Positions 44,250-52,182 of a stretch of 64,000 nucleotides of DNA are shown here, one piece after another. Made by a program: the position numbers and the translations under genes. How positions within the stretch are numbered: the stretch's first letter is position 1; every line of letters starts with the position of its first letter. The notes under the pieces are model-generated. The model was not told the DNA's origin and searched no databases. It saw only the letters and a list, made by a program, of their open reading frames with translations. This DNA is from DAOTXN01 sp034435435 (GTDB taxonomy: Bacteria > Chloroflexota > Anaerolineae > S140-20): assembly GCA_034435435.1 (NCBI GenBank), contig DAOTXN010000161.1, positions 1 through 64,000 of the forward strand, written 5' to 3'.

Positions 44250-44285
44250 AACAGGGGCGTTTTTTAGACAACCAGGAGGGGCAGG

Positions 44286-45941
44286 GTGAAAGAGCTATGG
44301 CTGAAACACTATGACCCGCACGTTCCGGCTCACATTGACTATCCGCGCGTCCCGCTGTACTGCATCCTGGACGAGTCGGCCGCCCGCTGCCCCGACCGCC
44401 CGTGCCTGTGCTTCTTTGGCCGCTGGCTGACTTATCGCCAGGTGCAGGACCTCTCGGACCGCTTTGCGGCCGGGATACAGGGCTTGGGCGTCAAAAAGGG
44501 CGACCGGGTGGCTTTGCTGCTGCCCAATTCGCCCCAGTTCGTGATCGCTTACTATGGCTTGCTCAAGGCCGGGGCCGTCATCCTCCCGCTCAACCCGCTC
44601 TACACCGAACGCGAATTGACCTTTCACTTTAGCGATTCGGGGACCGAGACGGCCATCACCCTGCCGCTCTTTCTGGAAAAAGTGGCCGGACTGCGCCAGC
44701 AGACGCCGCTCGAACGGGTCATCTATAGCCGCCTGGCCGATTTTATGCCCTTTCCGCTCCGTCTCATTCAAGGGGCGCGTGAACGTTTGCTAGTCCGAAG
44801 AGCGCCAGCGCCCGCCATAGATTTCAAGGACCTGCTGCGAACAGCGCCGCCCGCCGGTTGGGGGCCGGAGCCGGTCGGGCCGGACGAAATGGCCTGTCTG
44901 ATCTACAGCGGCGGCACTACGGGAGTGGCCAAGGGCATCATGCTCTCGCACTTTAACCTGGTCGCCAACGCCCACCAGATCAAGGCCTGGGGCGATCTAA
45001 ACGAGCGCCAGCGCCTGCTGACCGTGTTGCCCCTGTTTCATGGTTATGGCATGAGCGTCAATATGAATACGGCCATCCTGACCGGCGGCGAGATGGTATT
45101 GCTGCCCCGCTTCAAGGCCAGAGAGGTGGTCAAGGCGATTCAAAAATATCGGCCCACCTTTTTCACTGGCGTCCCCACCATGTTCGTGGCCTTTAGCCAC
45201 CTGCCGGACATCCATAAATACGACTTGGGCAGCTTGCAGGGCATTTTCGTAGGGGCCGCCCCGCTGACGCTCGCCATCAAGGAAGTCTTTGAATCCAAGA
45301 CCGGCGGGCGGATGATCGAAGGCTACGGTCTCACCGAGGCAGTGACCGCGATCATGGCGAATCCGTATCGGGGCCGGCACAAAGTCGGCAGCATCGGCAT
45401 TCCTTTCTCCGACGTGCAGGCCCGGATCGTCAGTCTGGACGATGGGTGGGATTTGCCGCCCGGCGAGCAGGGCGAGATCGTGCTCAAAAGCCCCACGCTG
45501 ATGCTGGGCTACTATAACCATCCCGAAGCCACCTGCGAGGCTGTGCGAGATGGCTGGCTGTACACCGGCGACATCGGCTACGTGGATGAGGACGGCTATT
45601 TTTACATCACCGACCGCAAAAAAGACCTGATCATCACCGGCGGGTTCAACGTCTTTCCGCGCGAGATCGACGAGCTGATTTACCAGCATCCCAAGGTCCA
45701 GGAGGGCATCTGCCTGGGCCTGCCCGATCCGTACAAAGGGGAGCGCATCAAGGTATACATTGTGCTCAAGCCGGGCGAGACGGCCACGCAGGAAGAGCTG
45801 ATCGCCTATTTTCGGGAAAACCTGGCCCCTTACAAAATCCCCTCGGAGGTGGAGTTTCGGACCGACCTGCCCAAGAGCGCCATCGGCAAGATTTTGCGTC
45901 GGACATTACGGGAACAAGAATCCGCACGGCTTTGCGCCTGA
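44286..45941 (+). CDS. Acyl-CoA synthetase (AMP-forming)
   Basis: 551 residues with the adenylate-forming motifs: P-loop-like LIYSGGTTGVAKGIMLSH, GYGLTEAVTAIMANP, DGWLYTGDIGYVDEDGY and the C-terminal catalytic Lys in LPKSAIGKILRR. Residues 1-430 form the large domain and 440-551 the swivelling domain. It most resembles FadD/long-chain or 4-coumarate-type ligases. It begins at GTG 44286 behind AGGAGGGG, 37 bp from the activator gene. Context suggests that it makes the CoA ester substrate of the dehydratase; the acid itself is not identifiable. Confidence 0.92.
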   Translation: MKELWLKHYDPHVPAHIDYPRVPLYCILDESAARCPDRPCLCFFGRWLTYRQVQDLSDRFAAGIQGLGVKKGDRVALLLPNSPQFVIAYYGLLKAGAVILPLNPLYTERELTFHFSDSGTETAITLPLFLEKVAGLRQQTPLERVIYSRLADFMPFPLRLIQGARERLLVRRAPAPAIDFKDLLRTAPPAGWGPEPVGPDEMACLIYSGGTTGVAKGIMLSHFNLVANAHQIKAWGDLNERQRLLTVLPLFHGYGMSVNMNTAILTGGEMVLLPRFKAREVVKAIQKYRPTFFTGVPTMFVAFSHLPDIHKYDLGSLQGIFVGAAPLTLAIKEVFESKTGGRMIEGYGLTEAVTAIMANPYRGRHKVGSIGIPFSDVQARIVSLDDGWDLPPGEQGEIVLKSPTLMLGYYNHPEATCEAVRDGWLYTGDIGYVDEDGYFYITDRKKDLIITGGFNVFPREIDELIYQHPKVQEGICLGLPDPYKGERIKVYIVLKPGETATQEELIAYFRENLAPYKIPSEVEFRTDLPKSAIGKILRRTLREQESARLCA

Positions 45942-45962
45942 CTTGTGATGACTGCTTTTGTC

Positions 45963-46748
45963 TCATTTGCGCTGCCCTCTGGCCAGCGTGGGCAAGATGT
46001 TTTCCACAGCCTCGATCATTCGCGGCGGAACGACGATCTGCCATTCCTCTTCGTTGGGCATGCGGGGGCGCGCCGGCATGCGCAGCTCGAGCCGCAGCAC
46101 GGTCGGGTCGCCGCGTTCCAGATCGGCGCGTTCGATAAAACTGTACACGCCGTCGCCGTGGAAATAGTCGCCGTTGGCATAGATTTCGTGCGGGGCCAGC
46201 GCCACCGGATCAGGCTCGGGCTGGCGGTAGGCGCTGCGGGCCGCCACATAGTTGCCCCCCGCCACCGCTGCGCCGAGCACCACGCCGCTGGCTGCGCCCA
46301 ACGCCAGCCCGCTGAGACCGCGCGACACGGCTTCCGAAAAGCCTTCCTGTGCTCCGAGCATCGCGCCGACCAGCAGCCCGACCAGGCCAAAGAGAAACGT
46401 CAGACAACCAAACTGTATCCGCCAGTCGCCTTGTTGCTCCTGCCAGACCGCCTCTTTGAGCGTGCGCCACTCTTCGGGCGTATAGTCCCAGCGCAGCAGC
46501 GGGCGGCCGCTGGCGAGAAAAGCGCGGATTTGGCGCAACTGGCGCGCGCCCAGCAGCCACACGCTGAGCGTCAGCAACCCAAAAAAGCCAGACATCGCCA
46601 GGCTGATCCAGGATAAGGGGAGCAGAAATCCATCCTGCCCGTCGGCGAATGAGCGGGTCAGTACAGCCGCCAGCAGGAATAGGCCGGTCAGGCCGATCAG
46701 TGGGGTCAGTCCGCGTCGGTAGGGGTTTTTGGGGGATGGGGAGGGCAT
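45963..46748 (-). CDS. Hypothetical membrane protein
   Basis: 261 residues with four predicted membrane helices: 16-35, 43-66, then a GWxxx-like cytoplasmic stretch, and 115-160 as a paired segment. A C-terminal soluble domain (about 175-260) has beta-rich HEIYANGDYFHGDGVYSFIE. No family is recognised. It is convergent with the CoA ligase gene (21 bp apart). The C-terminal domain could bind a nucleotide or lipid, but nothing supports a specific function. Confidence 0.6.
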   Translation of the reverse strand: MPSPSPKNPYRRGLTPLIGLTGLFLLAAVLTRSFADGQDGFLLPLSWISLAMSGFFGLLTLSVWLLGARQLRQIRAFLASGRPLLRWDYTPEEWRTLKEAVWQEQQGDWRIQFGCLTFLFGLVGLLVGAMLGAQEGFSEAVSRGLSGLALGAASGVVLGAAVAGGNYVAARSAYRQPEPDPVALAPHEIYANGDYFHGDGVYSFIERADLERGDPTVLRLELRMPARPRMPNEEEWQIVVPPRMIEAVENILPTLARGQRK

Positions 46749-46842
46749 GGGTTCCTCATTTCAGGCGCGACGCACACCGGAACGTCGCAGATGGGTGACG
46801 CCATTGCAACGACCAAGACCTGTTGTTCAAACTCGGCCAGGA

Positions 46843-47151
46843 TCATAGCAGGCGCTCGGACATCTGCTGCAACCGTTCTTCGTCAGTCACGGCCGCTTCC
46901 CACTCCCAATAGTCGTGCTCAATCTGATAGGCGTGTTGATCGGGAATCCGACCCGCGTGCCAGGCCTGCCTAAAGGTCATAAAGTCCATGCCATAGCGTC
47001 GCCCGAATACCTCTCGTCGCTCGCCGGCCTCTTTCAACCTCAATCGTACCCAGTCTTTGATGGCCAGTGGTAGCGCTACCTCTAGTCTGGACTCCTGCGT
47101 GAGATCACTCAAGACCTGATACACCGGTTTGGAAATCACCTCAGTCACCAT
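46843..47151 (-). CDS. Small hypothetical protein, antitoxin-like size
   Basis: 102 residues, acidic and helical (VLSDLTQESRLEVALPLAIKDW; GMDFMTFRQAWHAGRI). It looks like a small DNA-binding or antitoxin protein, but no partner toxin gene is adjacent and I do not recognise a family. ATG 47151 (MVTEVIS) follows GAGGGC; an upstream ATG at 47166 is also possible. The 94-bp region downstream, to 46749, shows nothing recognisable. Confidence 0.5.
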   Translation of the reverse strand: MVTEVISKPVYQVLSDLTQESRLEVALPLAIKDWVRLRLKEAGERREVFGRRYGMDFMTFRQAWHAGRIPDQHAYQIEHDYWEWEAAVTDEERLQQMSERLL

Positions 47152-47199
47152 TGCTTTTGCCCTCATCCGTAATCTCTGAGGATATTATAGCAGAGTAGC

Positions 47200-47232
47200 A
47201 AAAAGAAACCAGGCTTTGCGCAGAACCTGGCT
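47200..47232 (-). terminator. Intrinsic terminator after the dehydrogenase gene
   Basis: On the minus strand AGCCAGG and CCTGGTT pair across a 12-nt loop and are followed by C then five T residues. It lies about 38 bp past the isocitrate-type dehydrogenase stop codon and closes the TCA-like cluster. Confidence 0.65.
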
Positions 47233-47269
47233 CCTCTTTTGTCCCTCCGTGTTTTCGGTCTCTCGTGTT

Positions 47270-48361
47270 CTACAGCTTGGCCGCAATCGCGTGCGCCATA
47301 TCCAGCGTGCTCGCCGCGCCGCCCATGTCATAGGTGCGCACTTGGCCTTCGGCCAGCACGTCCGCCACGGCTCCCTCGATCTGCGCCGCCTTGTCGGTCT
47401 CGCCCAGCCAGTCCAGCATCATCTTGGCCGCCAGGATGGTCGCAATGGGGTTCACCTTGTACTGCCCGGCGTACTTGGGGGCCGAGCCGTGCGTTGGCTC
47501 GAACACGGCGTAATTCAGCCCAATGTTGCCGCTACAGCCAAAGCCCAGCCCGCCCACCATCTGCGCGCACAGGTCCGAGATGATGTCGCCGAACAGATTA
47601 GTAGTCACGATCACGTCGTAGCTGAGCGGATTCTTGAGCAGCCACATGCCCATCGCGTCGATGTTGGCGTTGTCGAACGCAATGTCGGGGTACTCGGCGG
47701 CCACCTTACGGGCCGCGTCCATAAACACCCCATCGGTCTGGCGCAGCACGTTGGCCTTGTGCACCGCGCTCACCTTTTTGCGCCCGTGTTGCCGGGCGTA
47801 CTCGAAGGCCGCCCGCACGATGCGCTCCGACCCGGCCGCGGTGATGGCGCGGAACGAGATGGCCGCGTCGTGGGGGATTTTCTCCATGCCTTTGACCTGA
47901 TAGAACGCCTCCGGCACGCGCTCATACTCGACGCCGATGTACATGCCCTCGGTGTTCTCGCGGAATACTACCAGGTCAATATTGTCCTTGTAGTTCAGCG
48001 GATTACCCGGATAGGCCTTGCAGGGGCGCAGACAGATGTACAGGTCCAGCAGTTGGCGCATGCGCACGATGGGGCTGCGGTACGAATAACCTTTGCCCTG
48101 CAATGTGGGGGCCAGCTCCTTGTCGGCCACGTCCTTGCCCTTGGACGTGATGGCGCCAAACATGGCGCAATCGGTCTCTTTCATCAGGTCCAGCGTGCGC
48201 TGGGGCAACGCATCGCCCTCTTTACACCAGAACTCCCAGCCGATGTCTGCCGGGATGTACTCGGCGTTCAGGGCGATGCGGTTCAGCACGATCCTGGCGG
48301 CGTCCATCACGTCATTGCCAATGCCATCGCCGGGCATCCACGCAATCTTGTATTTCGCCAT
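47270..48361 (-). CDS. Isocitrate/isopropylmalate-family dehydrogenase
   Basis: 363 residues of the beta-decarboxylating dehydrogenase family. The substrate loop is YRSPIVRMRQLLDLYICLRP, with FRENTEGMYIGVEY, the catalytic Lys/Tyr region around HKANVLRQTDG, the metal site NLFGDIISD and cofactor loop EPTHGSAPKYAGQ. The YICLRP context and RENTEGMYIG block look closer to isocitrate and homoisocitrate enzymes than to LeuB. It would oxidise and decarboxylate a 2-hydroxy tri- or dicarboxylate. RBS GAGGAGGAC precedes ATG 48361. It is the last gene of the cluster of two LeuCD pairs; the real substrate is undetermined. Confidence 0.87.
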   Translation of the reverse strand: MAKYKIAWMPGDGIGNDVMDAARIVLNRIALNAEYIPADIGWEFWCKEGDALPQRTLDLMKETDCAMFGAITSKGKDVADKELAPTLQGKGYSYRSPIVRMRQLLDLYICLRPCKAYPGNPLNYKDNIDLVVFRENTEGMYIGVEYERVPEAFYQVKGMEKIPHDAAISFRAITAAGSERIVRAAFEYARQHGRKKVSAVHKANVLRQTDGVFMDAARKVAAEYPDIAFDNANIDAMGMWLLKNPLSYDVIVTTNLFGDIISDLCAQMVGGLGFGCSGNIGLNYAVFEPTHGSAPKYAGQYKVNPIATILAAKMMLDWLGETDKAAQIEGAVADVLAEGQVRTYDMGGAASTLDMAHAIAAKL

Positions 48362-48387
48362 AAAGTCCTCCTCAAGTTCAAATGTTT

Positions 48388-48456
48388 ACCGTCGAGAGCG
48401 CAGAGTTCGCAGAGACCCTGCCGAGTTTTCTCGGCGTTCTCTGCGCTCTCGACGGT
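48388..48456. repeat. Long palindrome with perfect 18-bp arms
   Basis: Arms ACCGTCGAGAGCGCAGAG (48388-48405) and its exact reverse complement (48439-48456), with extra pairing (CCGAG/CTCGG) in the loop. The GCAGAG units are shared with 51508-51568 and 4879-4906. It occupies the gap between the LeuD-type and dehydrogenase genes. Confidence 0.75.
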
Positions 48457-48476
48457 GAGAAGCCAGATTCACAAGC

Positions 48477-48974
48477 CTACTCCACTCCCAGGCGCTTGCG
48501 CACGTGAGGCACCAGCCCGCCGTCCTCGATGATCTGCATCACCTCGACGGCCAGCGGCGGAAAGGTGTACTCGCCCTTGGGGGTTGTGACCCTCCCGGCA
48601 GCAAAGTCAATCGTAAGCTCGTCGCCCGTCTCGACCCCGTCCACCGCGTCGCAAGTGACGATGGGCAACGCCTCGTTGATGCAGTTGCGGAAATAAATCC
48701 GCGCAAAGCTGCGGGCCACGATGGCCCCCACGCCGATCTCTTTGAGGCAGATGACCGCCTGCTCGCGCGACGAGCCGCAGCCCCAGTTTTTGCCCGCCAC
48801 GATCATGTCGCCCGGCTGCACGTTTTTGACGAACGCCGGGTCCAGGTCTTCCAGCGCGTGCTGGGCCATCTCTTTGCGGTCCGAGATGCTGTAGGTGTAT
48901 TTGCCGGGAAAGATGACGTCGGTGTTGACGTCGTCGCCGTATTTCCATACCCGACCGGTGATTTGGGTTTTCAT
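48477..48974 (-). CDS. LeuD/HacB-type small dehydratase subunit, copy 1
   Basis: 165 residues of the aconitase swivel domain. Conserved GKYTYS and NTDVIFPG near the N-terminus, NWGCGSSREQAV (active-site Ser and substrate arginine region) and RNCINEALPI are present. It is the partner of the LeuC-like large subunit encoded at 49788-51041, from which it is separated by a DUF3800 gene. Together they would isomerise or dehydrate a malate-type acid through a cis-alkene intermediate. ATG 48974 follows CAAGGAGC. The specificity loop YSISDRKEMAQ is not that of classical LeuD or HacB as I know them. Confidence 0.9.
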   Translation of the reverse strand: MKTQITGRVWKYGDDVNTDVIFPGKYTYSISDRKEMAQHALEDLDPAFVKNVQPGDMIVAGKNWGCGSSREQAVICLKEIGVGAIVARSFARIYFRNCINEALPIVTCDAVDGVETGDELTIDFAAGRVTTPKGEYTFPPLAVEVMQIIEDGGLVPHVRKRLGVE

Positions 48975-49140
48975 ATTTGCTCCTTGACAAGCCACAGAAT
49001 GTTCGGTAGAATGATATTGTAAGCGGGACTCGTAAGTCCTGGATCAGGCTGCTCGTGTGTAAGCACGTGATACTCCGTCGTGGCTTCGGCCTGCCTTTGG
49101 GCGTGAACGGTGAGAATCGGCCCCCAGGGTGAGCCCGTTT

Positions 49141-49758
49141 TTATTTTTCCTGCAAAATCTCCTCGACGATGATCTTGTCCTGAATGATACGGTATAGCTC
49201 ATCCTCGCATCGCTCATACTTTTGCCCCAGGCTCCAGGCTACCGCGTCTGCCGCCTGAATGCCCTTTTCTGTTGCCGAGTCCGAGTGCTCAATACTGATG
49301 ATGCGTCTTTCGCCCTCACCTAATGTGCTAAAGGCTCTGTTCATAATGGCCTCTTCCAGTTTTTCGCGCAACGCTATGTTGGTGTAGCGCCGATCAAGGA
49401 TCAACTTGAGCCAGGAATGGCGCTCGAAACAGTGCCGGATGGCCTCGGCGCAAACCAGCCGATACCGGTCCTCGGTATCGGGTCCGACCCAGATTGAGCG
49501 TTTGTCCAGTATGATCGCCACGATTTCCACGTCAAGTTTGGCTATGTATCGTAGAAAGCGGGCTGTTACTTCTAGAGGCGCACGCTTGGCCTTGAGCTCT
49601 GGAATGTTCTTTAATTTCTTGCGCAGATGCTTGCGCGTCTGAACGGTCGCCCGCCTGAGCGATCTAGGACAACGGGTCAAGATAACCGCCACGATGAGAT
49701 AGCGCGACGAGCTAGGAGCGCTTCCCACGTCGCCTGTTTCGTCGGCAAAGGCCCACAC
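49141..49758 (-). CDS. DUF3800 protein, first copy
   Basis: 205 residues. The N-terminal AFADETGDVG and C-terminal QAADAVAWSLGQKY are the acidic and QxAD motifs of DUF3800 proteins, a family with an RNase H-like fold that I associate with mobile and defence loci. A GTG at 49758 is the best start, since the next residues are the family N-terminus; the Shine-Dalgarno is weak. It sits 29 bp after the LeuC-type gene and ahead of its LeuD partner, splitting the pair. Lower GC than its neighbours suggests insertion. The gap from 48975 to 49140 has no gene. Confidence 0.8.
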   Translation of the reverse strand: MWAFADETGDVGSAPSSSRYLIVAVILTRCPRSLRRATVQTRKHLRKKLKNIPELKAKRAPLEVTARFLRYIAKLDVEIVAIILDKRSIWVGPDTEDRYRLVCAEAIRHCFERHSWLKLILDRRYTNIALREKLEEAIMNRAFSTLGEGERRIISIEHSDSATEKGIQAADAVAWSLGQKYERCEDELYRIIQDKIIVEEILQEK

Positions 49759-49787
49759 CGGAGCGGGTATCGCACGCGCCAACTGGC

Positions 49788-51041
49788 CTACACCTCCCGC
49801 GGGTCCGAAATCACCCCCTTGAGCGCCGACGCGGCCACGGTGGCCGGGCTGGCCAGATAGGTGAACGCCTCTTTGGACCCCATGCGTCCCTTGAAATTGC
49901 GATTGGCGGTCGAGATGGTCACCTCGCCGGGGGCCATACAGCCTTCGTGCGCGCCCAAACACGGCCCGCAGCCGGGGTTGAGCAGCGTCGCCCCGGCGGC
50001 CACTAGGTGGGTGACGATGCCCTGTTCCATTGCCTGCAGCAGGATTTCGCGCGAGGCCGGCAACACCAACAGCCGCACGTGGGGGGCGATGCGCTTCCCG
50101 CGCAGAATCTCCGCCGCCGCCGCCAGGTCTTCCAGCCGGCCGTTGGTGCAGGTGCCGATGAGGGCCTGGTCGATGCGCGCGCCCAGCACCTCGGTCACGG
50201 GCGCGACGTTGTCTACGGTGTGCGGCTTGGCGACTTGCGGGGCCAGCTTGCTCACATCGTACTCGATCACCCGCTCGTATTTTGCGTCGGGGTCGGCGTG
50301 GATTTCCTCATAGCCGTTGCGCACACGGCCCTGGAGCCACGCGCGGGTCTTGTCGTCTGGCGCGACCACGCCGTTCTTGGCCCCCATCTCGGCGGCCATG
50401 TTGGTCAGCGCCATGCGCCCGGCAATGCTCATGTCGGCGATGACCGGGCCGGTGAACTCGACTGAGCGATAGTCGGCCCCGTCGGCCCGCAGGTCGCCAA
50501 TGATGTACAGGATCAGGTCTTTGGCCGACACGCGCTCCGGCAGCGCCCCATTCACGACGATCTTGAAGCTGTCGGGCACGCGCAGCCAGATGTCGCCAGT
50601 CGCCATCACCGCCGCGGCCTCGGTGCGCCCGATGCCCGCCGCGAACGCGCCGAACGCGCCGTGGGTGGGCGTGTGCGAGTCGCTGCCGACGATGACCGCG
50701 CCGGGCCAGGCGTGCCCTTTTTCGGGCAACACCTGGTGGCAGATGCCTTCGCCGATGTCGTAAAAGGCCGTGATGCCTTGCTCGGCCACAAACTCGCGGG
50801 TGGCCTTGTGACTGGCGGCGTAGGTCTCGTTGGCTGCCGGGGTCACGTGATCCAGCACGATCACGCTCATGTTCGGGTTCGCCATGCGCGAGACGCCCAT
50901 CTTGCGGAACGTGCTGGCGATAGCCGAGGTGTTATCGTGGGTCAGCAGCTTGTCGGGCCGGACGGTGACGATCTGTCCCGCCACGGCGCGCTCCAGCCCA
51001 GCCTTGCGGGCCAGGACTTTTTCGGCAAAAGTTTGTCCCAT
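49788..51041 (-). CDS. LeuC/HacA-type large dehydratase subunit, copy 1
   Basis: 417 residues of the aconitase superfamily. Cluster-ligating Cys are in IGTCTNGR and NPGCGPCLGAHEG. Substrate-binding blocks include VIVGSDSHTPTHGAFGAFAAGIG. Length matches bacterial LeuC/homoaconitase large subunits without the swivel domain. It begins at ATG 51041 behind AAGGAGGATATT. A second, less similar LeuC-like gene is at 52183-53445, so the cluster encodes two different isomerases rather than a tandem duplicate. Leucine biosynthesis would need LeuA and LeuB, and LeuA is absent here. Confidence 0.93.
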   Translation of the reverse strand: MGQTFAEKVLARKAGLERAVAGQIVTVRPDKLLTHDNTSAIASTFRKMGVSRMANPNMSVIVLDHVTPAANETYAASHKATREFVAEQGITAFYDIGEGICHQVLPEKGHAWPGAVIVGSDSHTPTHGAFGAFAAGIGRTEAAAVMATGDIWLRVPDSFKIVVNGALPERVSAKDLILYIIGDLRADGADYRSVEFTGPVIADMSIAGRMALTNMAAEMGAKNGVVAPDDKTRAWLQGRVRNGYEEIHADPDAKYERVIEYDVSKLAPQVAKPHTVDNVAPVTEVLGARIDQALIGTCTNGRLEDLAAAAEILRGKRIAPHVRLLVLPASREILLQAMEQGIVTHLVAAGATLLNPGCGPCLGAHEGCMAPGEVTISTANRNFKGRMGSKEAFTYLASPATVAASALKGVISDPREV

Positions 51042-51158
51042 AATATCCTCCTTGACAATTGGGTGTCAAGATGTAAAATTCGGTTCGATTTGTGTTGCGT
51101 GCCCCTGGTCCCCCCGCAGGGGCGGAGCGACAGGGGATGCGTGTTCTGTGACTTTGAG

Positions 51159-51389
51159 ATGAATGAGATTCACGGTATCTCGGTGCGAATATGTTCTGAC
51201 GGCGGCCGGTATTTTGTCTGGGATGAGCTATTCGACCTTTATGGCGCAGGCCTGACTCTGGAGGCAGCTCGCCAGGACTACTGGAAAGCTGTCCAGGACT
51301 ATCTGGCTGACCTGGAAACGGATAGCGGCCGCCTCGCGCCATATCTGGCTGACCGGTTGGCTCATCTTCACCGTACGGTCAAAGACTAA
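51159..51389 (+). CDS. Small hypothetical protein, antisense within the cluster
   Basis: 76 residues (VRICSDGGRYFVWDELFDLYG then AARQDYWKAVQDYLADLE). It looks like a HicB-like or other small regulatory protein, but no domain can be assigned. It is the only plus-strand gene in 46-64 kb, lying in the gap between the two LeuC/LeuD sets. ATG 51159 has no clear Shine-Dalgarno. The gap upstream (51042-51158) contains an inverted CCCCTG/CAGGGG run. Confidence 0.45.
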   Translation: MNEIHGISVRICSDGGRYFVWDELFDLYGAGLTLEAARQDYWKAVQDYLADLETDSGRLAPYLADRLAHLHRTVKD

Positions 51390-51507
51390 CGGCCTGGCAA
51401 TGACCTCCACCGTTCAATCGCCCGCCCGTCGGCGGTGAACCCGAGCTCGCCGATCATCCCGGCTTTCAGATCAATGGGCTTTTTGTGTATTTCTTGCTCT
51501 CGTTTTC

Positions 51508-51568
51508 ACCGCAGAGAACACAGAGGATACTGAGAGGAAATCCTCTGCGCTCTCTGCGTCTCAGCGGT
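51508..51568. repeat. ACCGCAGAGA-family palindrome
   Basis: Inverted arms ACCGCAGAGAACACAGAGGA and ATCCTCTGCGCTCTCTGC plus GCGGT are imperfect but clear. It is adjacent to the stop of the second LeuD-type gene and shares units with 48388-48456. Confidence 0.65.
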
Positions 51569-51571
51569 AAA

Positions 51572-52102
51572 TTACTTTTCCAGCGACTTGCCATAAGCGA
51601 ACAAATCGCCCGCCTGAAAAATGTCCATCTGCACCTGCGAGAAGGGCTGGGCCTGGAATTTCTTCCCGTTCACTGTGATTTCGCCGCTCTCGAAATCTAC
51701 GCCGATCTCCGCGCCGGTCTCGAACTGCCCAGCCATCTCGGTCAGGCCGGGCAGCGACACGATGGGCAGGCCGCTGTTGATGGCATTGCGTTTGTAAATC
51801 GCGCCAAAGCTCTCGGCCACCACCGCGCCGATTTTTAACGCCCGGAAGCAATCCACCGCCTGCTGGCGCGACGAACCCGCCCCAAAGTTCTTCCCGGCCA
51901 GGATTACGTCGCCGGGTTGGGCCTTTTTGGCGAAATCTTTCCAGCCTTCCAGGTTATCCAGCGCATACTGCCCCATAAGGCTCACGTCGGTGATGTGCAG
52001 GTAGCGGTTGTGGAAAATCATGTCGGTGTCAATGTCGTCGTACAGCCGGCCGGCGGGGTCGGTGAGCACCCACAGGCGGCCTGTCACTCCAGTTGTCCTC
52101 AT
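51572..52102 (-). CDS. LeuD/HacB-type small dehydratase subunit, copy 2
   Basis: 176 residues. It has DIDTDMIFHNRYL, KNFGAGSSRQQAV with the active-site Ser, and YKRNAINSGLPI. Compared with copy 1, the specificity loop differs (NRYLHITDVSLMGQ) and an N-terminal LTDPAGRLYDD extension is present, so the two small subunits probably serve different substrates. ATG 52102 follows GGAGAGA. It is downstream of the second LeuC-type gene, with the palindrome at 52118-52182 between them. Confidence 0.9.
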   Translation of the reverse strand: MRTTGVTGRLWVLTDPAGRLYDDIDTDMIFHNRYLHITDVSLMGQYALDNLEGWKDFAKKAQPGDVILAGKNFGAGSSRQQAVDCFRALKIGAVVAESFGAIYKRNAINSGLPIVSLPGLTEMAGQFETGAEIGVDFESGEITVNGKKFQAQPFSQVQMDIFQAGDLFAYGKSLEK

Positions 52103-52117
52103 CGCTCTCTCCTATTT

Positions 52118-52182
52118 ACCACCAAGGCGCCAAGACACAAAGGATACCAAGAACACCAAGGTTTTCTTTGTGTCTTGGTGGT
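52118..52182. repeat. CACCAAGACAC-family palindrome between LeuC2 and LeuD2
   Basis: ACCACCAAGGCGCCAAGACA pairs with the reverse complement TGTCTTGGTGGT at the far end. The arms bracket CACCAAGGTTTTCTTTG. The same family, split by a MITE, is at 36796-37082. Confidence 0.7.

Noticed and set aside
49759..49962. N-terminal extension of the first DUF3800 frame
   Set aside because: The extra 68 residues overlap the LeuC-type gene end and have no conserved content. The family N-terminus begins at the GTG 49758.
47270..51041. Leucine biosynthesis operon (leuBCD)
   Set aside because: No isopropylmalate synthase is present. The dehydrogenase loop looks isocitrate-like, and a second LeuCD pair with citrate-cleavage-type genes continues the cluster.
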